A DNA stretch of 64,000 nucleotides from Massilia sp. HP4 (GTDB lineage: Bacteria > Pseudomonadota > Gammaproteobacteria > Burkholderiales > Burkholderiaceae_D): positions 1 to 64,000 of the forward strand of contig NZ_STGG01000016.1 in assembly GCF_005222695.1 (NCBI RefSeq). The letters run 5' to 3'. Below are positions 49,157 through 57,559 of the stretch, piece after piece (within the stretch, counting starts at the first letter, position 1; every line of letters starts with the position of its first letter). Under the pieces are notes generated by a model. That model worked only from the letters and a program-made list of their open reading frames with translations, had not been told where the DNA came from and searched no databases. Made by a program: the position numbers and the translations under genes.

Positions 49157-50970
49157 AGTACGGCGGCGCCGGCGGGAGCCGACACGATCTTGAGGTGGAT
49201 CGAGAAGGTGCTGCCGACGCCCGGCTCGCTGTCGAGCACGATGCGGCCGTGGTGCAGCTCCACGATCTGGGCCGCCAGGTACAGGCCGAGACCGTGGCCG
49301 CCGCGCTTGACCGGCGCGTCGCTCTCGCTGACGCGGTAGAACTTGTCGAAGATACGGCCCTGGTCTGCGGTTGGAATGCCGATGCCGGTGTCGCGTACGC
49401 TGATCACGATTTCATTGTCCTCATTGCGGGCGGCCAGCGTCACGCTGCCGCCGGGGCGGTTGTATTTGATGGCATTGGTGAGCAGGTTGTTGAGCGCGAT
49501 CCTGAACAGGTCCTTGTCGATGGCCACCGCCTCGAGTTCGCGCGGCAGGTCGAGCAGCACGCGCAGCTGCTTGCCCTCGGCGCGCGGCAGGGCCTGGTCA
49601 TGGGCGTCGCGCAGCAGGTCGTCCAGGCGCACCCGGTTGCGCTCCGGGCTCATGCTGCCGGTTTCCAGCTTGCTGACGTTGAGCAGGTTGCCGACCAGCG
49701 CGTTCATGCGCTCGATCTCGTCCTGGATCACATTGAGCGACTCCACGCGCAGGCTTTCCTCGTCGCTGTCGGCCAGCATCTCGGCATACATGCCGATGAC
49801 ATTGAGCGGCGACTTGAGCTCGTGCGAGACATGGGCCACGAAATCGTTGCCTGCCTGGCGCGCCAGGTGTTCGCGGGTGACGTCGCGCAGCACCACCAGG
49901 GTGCCGAAGGACATCGTGCCGTGGCCGCCGCTGAGCGCTTGCGCGCTCGCCTGCAGTTGGCGGCCATCGACATTGGCGGGCGCGAAGGCGACCGCGTGCG
50001 AGCGCGCATTGTCACGCACATCGCCGCTGTAGCGGGCCAGCAGGCCGCGCAGGGCCGGGTCGCAGCACCAGCTGTCGACCGGTTGCCCGACGATGCGCTC
50101 CATCGGAATGCCCAGCAGCGGCTCGATCTTGCCCGACGCGAAAGTGACGTCGCCGGCCGGGTCGAGCATCAACAGGCCGTCGGGCAGCGACTGCAGCGCC
50201 GCGTTGAGCTTCTTGCTGCCGTATTGCAGCAGCCGGTTATCGGCCGTGGCGTTCTGGGCGCCCTGTTCGAGCTGGGCGATGCGGGCGCCGGCCTGCGCCA
50301 GGTAGTCCTGCATATTGGCGATGAGTTCACGCATGTCGCCGCTGTCGGCCTTGTCGTGCCGGGCGGGAGCGGCGAGCGTGCGCAGTTGCGTGGACAGCGC
50401 GGCCAGTGGACGCATCTCGCGCTTGATGACGAGATAGACCACCGGCACGACCAGGAACATGGCCAGGGCCAACAGCGCGAGGAAGGATACGTCCTGGGCC
50501 AGCACCGTGTAGCGCGGCTGGTAGAAACCGACCCGCACGAAGAGCGTGCCCATGCTGCGGTCGGCCAGCGGGCCATAGAACTCGCGCAGAGCGGCTGCGC
50601 CCTCGCTGGCCGGCAGCGCGCGCTCGCCGAAACCATTCGCGGCGCCGGCGGGCAAGGGGACGACCGGGGTCATGCTGCCCCGGCCCGCGACTTCGGCCAG
50701 GGTGCGCCCGCTGGCATCGCCAATGGTGGCATACGCGAATTCGCCGTTGTCGTGATAAGCCAGCAGGGCGGCCAGCAGGCCGCCGCTCTTGCCGTTGTCG
50801 GTCAGGAGCGCCATCGGAACGGTGCTGAGCGATTTCACCAATCCCACGCCCTTGATGCGCACCTGCGCCGCCTGGCTGTCCTGCTGGCGTACCACCAGCA
50901 ACGCCACGACCAGCGTAATCGCCGCCAGCGCGCAGGCGATCAGGATGATGCCGATGCGGTTGAGTTTCAT
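49153..50970 (-). CDS. Membrane sensor histidine kinase
   Basis: 605 aa. Two membrane helices at about 7-27 and 161-183 enclose a ~130-residue periplasmic sensor. A HAMP-like linker with coiled coil, a PAS domain (about 258-370), and HisKA with HVSHELKSPL (H383) follow. HATPase carries NNLLTNAIKY, DTGIGI and GGHGLGLYLA. ATG 50970 is used; the open frame runs 30 codons further without family sequence. First gene of the leftward cluster, with its own sigma70 promoter 50 bp upstream. Confidence 0.9.
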   Translation of the reverse strand: MKLNRIGIILIACALAAITLVVALLVVRQQDSQAAQVRIKGVGLVKSLSTVPMALLTDNGKSGGLLAALLAYHDNGEFAYATIGDASGRTLAEVAGRGSMTPVVPLPAGAANGFGERALPASEGAAALREFYGPLADRSMGTLFVRVGFYQPRYTVLAQDVSFLALLALAMFLVVPVVYLVIKREMRPLAALSTQLRTLAAPARHDKADSGDMRELIANMQDYLAQAGARIAQLEQGAQNATADNRLLQYGSKKLNAALQSLPDGLLMLDPAGDVTFASGKIEPLLGIPMERIVGQPVDSWCCDPALRGLLARYSGDVRDNARSHAVAFAPANVDGRQLQASAQALSGGHGTMSFGTLVVLRDVTREHLARQAGNDFVAHVSHELKSPLNVIGMYAEMLADSDEESLRVESLNVIQDEIERMNALVGNLLNVSKLETGSMSPERNRVRLDDLLRDAHDQALPRAEGKQLRVLLDLPRELEAVAIDKDLFRIALNNLLTNAIKYNRPGGSVTLAARNEDNEIVISVRDTGIGIPTADQGRIFDKFYRVSESDAPVKRGGHGLGLYLAAQIVELHHGRIVLDSEPGVGSTFSIHLKIVSAPAGAAVL

Positions 50971-51019
50971 ACGATCGTGATTTTTAAAATGCAAATTGTC
51001 ACATTGGGAGCAGGAGGCC

Positions 51020-51048
51020 ACTATAGGTGCTGAGTTTCCTGATGGCAA
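51020..51048 (-). promoter_or_regulatory. Sigma70 promoter of the kinase/secretion cluster
   Basis: Read leftward, TTGCCA (51048-51043) and TATAGT (51025-51020) are separated by exactly 17 bp. Predicted start near 51013 gives a 43-base leader. The remaining part of 50971-51156 shows nothing else recognisable. Confidence 0.7.
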
Positions 51049-51156
51049 ATAGATTTGCAATCGTGCGCGGGTCCGTGGCCGGGATCGTTGTATTCTGCGA
51101 CTAATCCCGGTCTATCTGCACGAAGCGGGTAGTATTCCTGGCAATGTTGTCGATTT

Positions 51157-52116
51157 CTACTCGATGACAGAATGGAACTGGTGCAGTAGGGCTGTACCTG
51201 CACCGTGCGGCATCGTCGCGCGCAAGCTGTCCATATCGACCTGCAGCCGGGCGCGCATCGCGCCCAGCATCTGGCGCACGAACGGCGACAGCGGACGGCC
51301 GGCGGGCCACATCGTCAGCGCCGTGAACTCCAGCCGCTCCGAGAACGGGCGAAACACCAGGCCTGCATCGAGGTAGTCGCTTGCTGTGACCGGATTGACC
51401 AGGGCGATGCCGATCCGGTTGCGCACCAGTTCGCACAGGCTGAAGGTGTACGAGGTCTCGACCGCGGTCTGCAACTGCACGCCGTGGCCGCGGCAGATCG
51501 CGTCCAGGCGCAGGCTGACCGCGTCGTCCGGCTGGAGGGCGACGAAGGGATGGCGCGCCAGCTGCTTTGGCGTGATCACATTGTGGCGCGCGAGCTGGTG
51601 GCCCGCAGGCAGGGCGACCACGCCGAAGTAGTGCGCGAACAGCGCATGTTCGACGCCGGCGGTGGAGATGTCCTGGGCCGCGATGCCCAGCTCCACCTCG
51701 TCGCGCAGCACCTGGCTGCGCACGTCCTGCGACCCCATGACCTGCAGCGACACCATGCTGCGCGTGCCGGCGGCCGCCAGGTCGGCCAGCACGCGCGGCA
51801 CGAAGCCCGTCCCCAGGCCGGGAAAGGCGGCGATGCGCACCCGGCCGGCGCCGAACTGCTTGAGGCTGCGGATGCGCTGCTCGATGACGTCCATGCCGAC
51901 GAAGTGGCGCTGCACCTCGGCCAGCAGGGCCTGGGCCTGCTGGGTGGGCTGCAGCTTGCCGCCCGGGCGCTGGAACAGTTCCAGGCCGGCGCGTTCTTCC
52001 AATCGGCGCAGCGCCATACTGACCGCCGGCTGCGACAGCCCCAGCACCTTCGCGGCGCGGGTGGCGGAGCCCGAGGTCATCACGGTGCGGAAGATCTCGA
52101 TGTCGCGGCTGAGCAT
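51157..52116 (-). CDS. LysR-family transcriptional regulator
   Basis: 319 aa. Winged HTH (MLSRDIEIFRTVMTSGSATRAAKVLGLSQPAVSMALRRLEE) and a LysR effector domain starting near residue 90 (RVRIAAFPGLGTGFVPRVLADL). Start ATG 52116 is the family-like N-terminus; 24 further open codons lie upstream. It is divergent from the Tat-exported PLP enzyme with 162 bp between the starts, so it probably controls that gene. Effector unknown. Confidence 0.9.
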   Translation of the reverse strand: MLSRDIEIFRTVMTSGSATRAAKVLGLSQPAVSMALRRLEERAGLELFQRPGGKLQPTQQAQALLAEVQRHFVGMDVIEQRIRSLKQFGAGRVRIAAFPGLGTGFVPRVLADLAAAGTRSMVSLQVMGSQDVRSQVLRDEVELGIAAQDISTAGVEHALFAHYFGVVALPAGHQLARHNVITPKQLARHPFVALQPDDAVSLRLDAICRGHGVQLQTAVETSYTFSLCELVRNRIGIALVNPVTASDYLDAGLVFRPFSERLEFTALTMWPAGRPLSPFVRQMLGAMRARLQVDMDSLRATMPHGAGTALLHQFHSVIE

Positions 52117-52278
52117 GGGCTGGGTTTCCGATGGTGATGGTGAGCCGATTCTACTCCGGCGGGGCGCATGCCGTGGCCGGGGTATCAATGGCGCTTATGG
52201 GACGATCATTCGCGGCCCACGCCGGCGGGCAAGCGCTTGCCTATACTTTCCTGCATATCCATTCTTGCGGGAGTCTTC

Positions 52279-53529
52279 ATGCAACCATTCGCGTATCGCC
52301 GGCGCAAGCTGCTGCGCACCGCCGCCGGCCTGACGCTGGGAAGTGGGGCAATGACCGCGCCGGCCGCCGCGATCGACGACGCTGGCCTGGGCGCCAGTTA
52401 CGACGTGGCCGGCGACATCGTCAACCTGGAAAACGGCTACTACGGCATCATGGCGCGTCCGGTGCTGGACGACTACAAGCGCAACCTCGATTACCTGAAC
52501 CGCCACAACTCGCACTACCTGCGCACGCGCTTCGACCGCGAAGACCTGGCGGCAATCAGGGCGCAGCTGGCGACGCATGCCGGTGTCGCGCCTGGAGAGA
52601 TCGCGATCACGCGCAGCGCGGTGGAGGCGCTGCAAAACCTGATCCTGAACTACCGCCTGCTGAAACAAGGCGACACGGTCATGATCTGCAACCTGGACTA
52701 CGGCACGGTGATGGACGCCATGCGCGCGCTGGCCAAGCACCGCGGCGCGGGGCTGGTGTCGGTGACGATTCCCGAGCCGGCCACGCGCCAGAACGTCATC
52801 GACGCCTATGCCGATGCCTTGCAGCGGCATCCGCGCACGCGATTGCTGCTGCTGACCCACGTGAACCACCGCACCGGCCTGGTGCTGCCGGTGGCCGAGA
52901 TCGCGCGCATCGCGCGCGCGCGCGGCGTGGACGTGGTGGCCGACATCGCACAATCGTTCGGCCAGCTCGATTTCCGCATCCCCGACCTGGGCGTGGACTT
53001 CGTCGGCGCCAACCTGCACAAGTGGATCGGGGCGCCGCTCGGCCTGGGCTTCCTGTATATCCGCGACGGCCGCCTGCAGGACATCGACATCGATTGCGGT
53101 AATACCGAGCATCCACCGGCCGACATCCGCGCCCGCGTGAATGCCGGGACGCTGAACGTGGCGGCGGTGATGACGATCCCGAAGGCGCTGTCCTTCCATG
53201 CGCGCATCCCGCTGGCCGCACGTGCCGCGCATCTGCGCTCGCTGCGCGACTACTGGGTGACGCGGGTGCGCGAGCTGCCGCGGGTCGACGTGCTGACGCC
53301 GGACGACGCGGGGATGGCGGGCGCCTTGACGTCATTCCGCCTGAAAGACAAGACTTCGTTCGAGGACAATGTGGCGCTGGCGCGCACGCTGCTCGATCGC
53401 TATGGCATCTTCACGGTGGCGCGCGAGGGGCCGGTGGGCGGCGGCTGCATCCGTGTAACGCCCTCGTACTTCACGACCACGACGCAGCTGGACCGCCTGG
53501 TGGCGGCGATCCGCGCGCTGGCCACCTGA
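52279..53529 (+). CDS. Tat-exported class V aminotransferase-fold PLP enzyme (isopenicillin-N-epimerase-like)
   Basis: 416 aa. The N-terminus YRRRKLLRTAAGLTLGSG is a twin-arginine-like signal, so the enzyme likely works in the periplasm. The class V PLP core includes ENGYYGIMARPVLDDYKRN, ITRSAVEALQNLI, THVNHRTGLVLPV and ADIAQSFGQLDF (D222 binds the pyridine N). HKWIGAPLGLGFLYI carries the Schiff-base lysine K248. Periplasmic members include PvdN of pyoverdine maturation; whether this one modifies a siderophore is speculation, though iron genes lie nearby. GGGAG precedes ATG 52279. Confidence 0.8.
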   Translation: MQPFAYRRRKLLRTAAGLTLGSGAMTAPAAAIDDAGLGASYDVAGDIVNLENGYYGIMARPVLDDYKRNLDYLNRHNSHYLRTRFDREDLAAIRAQLATHAGVAPGEIAITRSAVEALQNLILNYRLLKQGDTVMICNLDYGTVMDAMRALAKHRGAGLVSVTIPEPATRQNVIDAYADALQRHPRTRLLLLTHVNHRTGLVLPVAEIARIARARGVDVVADIAQSFGQLDFRIPDLGVDFVGANLHKWIGAPLGLGFLYIRDGRLQDIDIDCGNTEHPPADIRARVNAGTLNVAAVMTIPKALSFHARIPLAARAAHLRSLRDYWVTRVRELPRVDVLTPDDAGMAGALTSFRLKDKTSFEDNVALARTLLDRYGIFTVAREGPVGGGCIRVTPSYFTTTTQLDRLVAAIRALAT

Positions 53530-53530
53530 T

Positions 53531-54715
53531 TCAGCCGGGCTGGGTTTCCTCGGTGGCGGCTTCCTGCAGGCCGCGCACCAGGCTCGAGACGCTTGGATTA
53601 TCGACGAAGACGCAGCGTTTGCCGTGGCGCTTGCAATGGTCTTTCACGCGCCAGTAGGCGCTGTGGCTGATGCAGCCGGTCTGGCAGATCACGAGGTCGG
53701 CGGCGGCCAGGCTGGCATCGAGCTGGCTGCTGCTGTCTTCGAGGCCGCCGTCGTGGTGGGCGAACTGGGCGCCGACCCGCTCGATCATATTGCGATAGAT
53801 CGGCACGCTGCTGCTGCGGCCTCCCACGCACAATACGCTGCGGTTTTCCAGGCGCACCGGCATCGCCACCGGCACCGCCTGGATCGGCGTGGGGGCCGCT
53901 TCGGTCTCTTGCACCGGCGCCGGTGCGCGCGCCGCCTTCAGTTCGACCAGTTGCGTGCGCAGGGACTGTTCGCGCGCTTCCATCTGCGCCACGCGTTCGG
54001 CCAGGCGCTCGCGCGTTTCGAGTTCGGGGATACTGGCCTGCAGCCGCGCCAGTTCGGCGCGCAGGACCTGGACGTCGCCATCGCGCGCGATGGTCGCCGC
54101 GCGCGCCGCCCGCAACTGGCTTTCGTGGCGTTCGCCCTCGAGCGCCTTCTCCTGGCCCAGCGCATTGCAGCGTTCCTGCAGGCGCGCCACTTCGCGCTCG
54201 AGGCGCGCATTGTCGGCCACGACCGCATTGAACTTGTTGATATCGGCGCGCGCGCAGGCGCCGGCCTGGTGCTGCACCATATGGATATCGCGGCACATCT
54301 TCTCTTCGAGCGCGGTGCTGCAGCGCGGATGCGACAGCCCGGCCCAGAACGCCCCGGCGACATCGCCCGCAGCGACCGCCGCTTCCCACATGGCCTCGAC
54401 CTGCTCAGTCGTCTTGGCCGAGCGGAAGCGCTGGATATGTTGCGCATAGCGGCGCTCGAGTTCCTTCTGCACCGCATCGGCGACGGGAGTGCGCAGCGCG
54501 CATTCGCTGACGGTGCCGACGTGGATATCGTAATCGTCGTGCAATACCTTCCCGCCCGTCACCTTCTCCACCAGCTTGCGCAGCCCACCCAGTGGCAGCC
54601 CGACCCCGACCAGCGGGCAATGGCAGGCATGGGACAGCTCCCAGACGCGCCGCCGGCGCGAGCCCTGCGGGCCGTCAGCAGGGCAGGGTACGTTCGAAGC
54701 GTGTTTATCGCACAT
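53531..54715 (-). CDS. DUF2325 protein with Fur-box promoter
   Basis: 394 aa. The N-terminus has Cys/His pairs (MCDKHASNVPC, SHACHCPLVG). A long coiled coil spans about 160-265, then the C-terminal DUF2325 domain: VLCVGGRSSSVPIYRNMIE, HHDGGLEDSSSQL, ICQTGCISHSAYW. Start ATG 54715 is chosen because AGAGGAACGAC precedes it and the Fur box covers the alternative starts at 54790 and 54793. Function of DUF2325 is unknown; a thiol- or metal-linked role would fit iron control. Its stop is 1 bp from the convergent PLP gene. Confidence 0.85.
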   Translation of the reverse strand: MCDKHASNVPCPADGPQGSRRRRVWELSHACHCPLVGVGLPLGGLRKLVEKVTGGKVLHDDYDIHVGTVSECALRTPVADAVQKELERRYAQHIQRFRSAKTTEQVEAMWEAAVAAGDVAGAFWAGLSHPRCSTALEEKMCRDIHMVQHQAGACARADINKFNAVVADNARLEREVARLQERCNALGQEKALEGERHESQLRAARAATIARDGDVQVLRAELARLQASIPELETRERLAERVAQMEAREQSLRTQLVELKAARAPAPVQETEAAPTPIQAVPVAMPVRLENRSVLCVGGRSSSVPIYRNMIERVGAQFAHHDGGLEDSSSQLDASLAAADLVICQTGCISHSAYWRVKDHCKRHGKRCVFVDNPSVSSLVRGLQEAATEETQPG

Positions 54716-54771
54716 GTCGTTCCTCTCGACGCAAGGTAGTGGCAGACCGAACGGCGCGCCTTCGATCAGAT

Positions 54772-54819
54772 GATAATGATTCTCATTCATCATTCTATAT
54801 CAGCCAATACGCCACGCAA
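54772..54819 (-). promoter_or_regulatory. Promoter and Fur box of the DUF2325 gene
   Basis: On the + strand GATAATGATTCTCATTCAT (54772-54790) matches the 19-bp Fur consensus at 14 positions. Read leftward, -35 TTGCGT (54819-54814) and -10 TAGAAT (54797-54792) have a 16-bp spacer. The Fur site covers the predicted start of transcription (about 54785), the standard layout for iron-dependent repression. Confidence 0.72.
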
Positions 54820-54876
54820 GCGAAATCTTCACTCGTGCGCCAATTCATCGCCCCCACACCCCCCCAGTTCACCACC

Positions 54877-55320
54877 GGGGTCAGAGTAGAATTATTGAGC
54901 AATTCTCCAGAATTGCTTTTAATTTTACTCTGACCCTAATTATTCCTTTGGAAGGAAATTGCCAGCCAAGATGACCCTGTCCCCGATTAACCGCGCTTGG
55001 TGAGAAATTGCTCAGTAATTCTACTCTGACCCTAATTATTTAAACGCTGATTAATTGCCGAGCGTTATGAAATTAAAAGCGAGAATTTGTATTGAATGAA
55101 GTATTTTCTCCTATGAGAGAAGAATGTCCTGAGTGTAGCGATTTGACCCCGAAATTAATGAGGGTCAGAGTAGAGTTATTTTGCAATTTATTTAAAAAAT
55201 GGACCTCTGGGAGTTGATCGTTTTGGTGTTTCTTTTGCGATCTTGGCCATCAATTCTACTCTGACCCTCATTATCAGCCTGGCGGAGAAATTGCTCAACA
55301 ATTCTACTCTGACCCTGATT
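54877..55320. repeat. Cluster of six REP-like repeats in a gene-free region
   Basis: The core GGGTCAGAGTAGAATT, often continued by TTGAGCAATT, occurs forward at 54877-54904 and 55162-55187. It occurs inverted at 54921-54944, 55005-55040, 55251-55275 and 55286-55320, with 1-3 changes. Facing copies can pair into long stem-loops. Spacing is irregular (about 15-120 bp), so this is not a CRISPR. The rest of 54843-55326 is AT-rich and shows no gene. No REP-associated transposase is in the window. Confidence 0.85.
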
Positions 55321-55326
55321 GGCGGG

Positions 55327-56679
55327 TTAGGTGGGGAGGGCGATGGTGGCGGTGAGGCCGGGGGGGGTGTTGGTGAGCGTGAGGGTGCCGCCGTGGGCTT
55401 CGACGCAGGAGCGGGCGATCGAGAGGCCGAGGCCGACGCCGCTGCCGCCGGCGCTGCCGTGGCCGTTGTCGCCGCCCGTGTCGCGGCAGCGGGCGCTGTC
55501 GAGGCGGGCGAAAGGTTCGAAAACGCGGTCCAGCTCGTCCTCGGGGATGCCGGGGCCGTTGTCGATTACCGCCAGCATCACGTCGTTGCGGTCTTGCGCG
55601 ACGCTGGCGCATAGCCTTACTTCGGTGCCGTGGCGGATCGCGTTTTCGGCGAGGTTGCCGAGGGCGCGGCGCAGGGCCACCGGGCGGCAGCGGTAGGGCA
55701 GGTTCGCCGGGCCGGCGTAGCGGATGCTTTTGCCGGGGCGCGCCAGTTCGGTTGCCAGGTCGTGCATCAGGGCGGCCAGGTCGATGTCTTGCGAGGGCTC
55801 GCCGATGCATTCCTCGGCCGCGAAGCGCAGGGTCTGTTCCACCATCAGGCCCATCGTCTCGAGCGTGCGGATCATTGCGGCGCGCAGTTCTGGGTCGTCG
55901 ATCAGCTCCACCCGTACCCGCAAGGAGGTGATCGGCGTGCGCAGGTCGTGGCTGATCGCGGCCAGCATGCGCGTGCGGTCTTCATTAAAGCGCTGCTGGC
56001 GCTCGGCCATCGTGTTGAAGGCGGCCGTCAGCTCGCGCGCCTCGCGCGGGCCGGTCACCGGCAGCGGGCCGTCATGCTCGCCGCGGCTGAAACGCTCGGC
56101 GGCGCGCTCCAGCGCGCGGATCGGACGCAGGATGCGGCCGATGAAGGGCAGCGCTACCAGCAGCACCGGCAGGGTGCTCACCGGGACCGAGAAGTGCAAT
56201 GGGCGCCACCACGGACTGCCGCTGGGCGACTGGTGGTAGCCCACCAGCCAGCGTCCGTCCGGCAGCTGGACCGAGGCCAGCATCCCCGGTTTGCGCACGC
56301 CATCGGCGCCCGGCACGTGGTCGGTCAGCTGCACCCAGCTGCGCGGGGCCGGTGCGCGCGGCAGGCGGTCGGCCAGCGCCTTTGCCTGCTGGTGCTCGGC
56401 CTCGCTCATCGCCGGGCTGTCGGCGCTGGCGCTCGTGGCCAGCCAGAAGCGCGTGGCCGGCGTGCCGATCGACGCCAAGAGCTCTTCTGCTTTTTCCGGC
56501 GCCAGCCGCAGCGACTGGTAGACGCCGGCCATGCGGTCAAGCATATAGCGCGCCGCCAGCGGATGCATGGCGTCCGGCGTCATCTGGCGCACGATGATCG
56601 CGGCGGCGTGCGCGAGCAGCACGGCCAGCAGCATCGTGGCGACCAGCTGGCCGCCCATGGTCTTCGGGATCAGGCGCAT
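55327..56679 (-). CDS. Sensor histidine kinase (EnvZ/OmpR type)
   Basis: 450 aa. Membrane helices near 9-30 and 165-185 flank a periplasmic domain. HAMP (RILRPIRALERAAERFSRGEHDGPLPV), HisKA with AAISHDLRTPI, then ALGNLAENAIRHG, DNGPGIP and GVGLGLSIA. A Gly-rich insert (GGDNGHGSAGGSG) precedes the last motif. ATG 56679 overlaps the response-regulator stop by one base (TGATG). The pair is divergent from the Fur-box TonB receptor gene and may sense iron or envelope state. Confidence 0.9.
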   Translation of the reverse strand: MRLIPKTMGGQLVATMLLAVLLAHAAAIIVRQMTPDAMHPLAARYMLDRMAGVYQSLRLAPEKAEELLASIGTPATRFWLATSASADSPAMSEAEHQQAKALADRLPRAPAPRSWVQLTDHVPGADGVRKPGMLASVQLPDGRWLVGYHQSPSGSPWWRPLHFSVPVSTLPVLLVALPFIGRILRPIRALERAAERFSRGEHDGPLPVTGPREARELTAAFNTMAERQQRFNEDRTRMLAAISHDLRTPITSLRVRVELIDDPELRAAMIRTLETMGLMVEQTLRFAAEECIGEPSQDIDLAALMHDLATELARPGKSIRYAGPANLPYRCRPVALRRALGNLAENAIRHGTEVRLCASVAQDRNDVMLAVIDNGPGIPEDELDRVFEPFARLDSARCRDTGGDNGHGSAGGSGVGLGLSIARSCVEAHGGTLTLTNTPPGLTATIALPT

Positions 56680-57413
56680 CAGCCGGCCGCCGGCAGCGGC
56701 TTGACGTCGGCGGTGAACACATAGCCGTCGCCCCACGAGGTCTTGAGCAGGCGGGGGCGGCGCGGATCGCTTTCCAGTTTCTTGCGCAGGCGGCTCACCT
56801 GGCTGTCGATGCTGCGGTCGAAGTTCTGCACCTCGCCGTCGCGCGTCAGGTCGAGCAGCTCGTCGCGGCTCAATACCTTGCCGGCACGTTCGACCAGCAC
56901 GCCGAGCAGGCGCAGTTCGGAGCTGCTCAGGGCCACCGGCTCGCCGCCCGCATCGCGCAGCTCGCGCTTGTCCATGTCCAGCGTCCAGTCGCCGAAGGCA
57001 TAGCGGCGGCCCGGCCAACCGGTCGCGGCGCGACTCAAGCGCCGCAGCAGGCCCTTGATGCGGGCCACCAGTTCGCGCGGATCGAAGGGCTTGGTCACGT
57101 AGTCGTCGGCGCCGATCTCGAGCCCCGCCACGCGCTCGTCCTGGCCGGCCATCGCGGTCAACAGGATCACCGGCGTGCCGCTGGTCTCGGCCAGGTGGCG
57201 GCACAGCGACAGGCCATCCTCGCCCGGCAGCATGATGTCGAGCACTACCAGGTCGATCCGGTGTTCGCGCAACAGCGCGCGCGCCGCCTGGGCGTCGGCC
57301 GCGGTCATCACCTCCAGGTCGTGGCGGCGCAGGAAGGCGGCGAGCGGGTCGCGGATGTCGGCGTGGTCATCGACCACGAGGATGCGGGAAGGGGAAGTGG
57401 ACACTGTATTCAT
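56679..57413 (-). CDS. OmpR-family response regulator
   Basis: 244 aa. Receiver with VVDDHADIRD, phospho-acceptor in LVVLDIMLPGEDG, LTAMAG and TKPFDPREL. The winged-helix DNA-binding domain holds ALSSSELRLLGVLVERAGKVLSRDELLDLTR and SIDSQVSRLRKKLE. The start is placed at ATG 57413; a GTG at 57437 would add eight residues and neither has a clear ribosome site. First gene of the two-component operon, starting 147 bp from the divergent receptor gene. Confidence 0.92.
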   Translation of the reverse strand: MNTVSTSPSRILVVDDHADIRDPLAAFLRRHDLEVMTAADAQAARALLREHRIDLVVLDIMLPGEDGLSLCRHLAETSGTPVILLTAMAGQDERVAGLEIGADDYVTKPFDPRELVARIKGLLRRLSRAATGWPGRRYAFGDWTLDMDKRELRDAGGEPVALSSSELRLLGVLVERAGKVLSRDELLDLTRDGEVQNFDRSIDSQVSRLRKKLESDPRRPRLLKTSWGDGYVFTADVKPLPAAG

Positions 57414-57470
57414 TGCTGGGTGATCAAGGTTTGCCACAACTTGACAAACTTTCTGACGGTTAATTGCATA

Positions 57471-57488
57471 TGATAATCATTATCATTC
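57471..57488. promoter_or_regulatory. Fur box upstream of the siderophore receptor
   Basis: TGATAATCATTATCATTC is a near-ideal Fur site (GATAAT repeats in both orientations). It lies 72 bases before the receptor ATG. A TTGACA (57441-57446) sits 24 bases before it. The -10 is not clear and probably overlaps the box. It also lies within the divergent intergenic region of the two-component genes. Confidence 0.82.
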
Positions 57489-57559
57489 GCGACGAACGGT
57501 CCTGGCAATAGGTGTTCGCCGCAAGCAGAAATTTTGAACGACGGAAAGAACGACAGCGT

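Noticed and set aside
54877..55320. Possible CRISPR array from repeated motifs
   Set aside because: Copies occur in both orientations with irregular spacing and sequence changes, and no cas genes are present; REP-like elements fit better.
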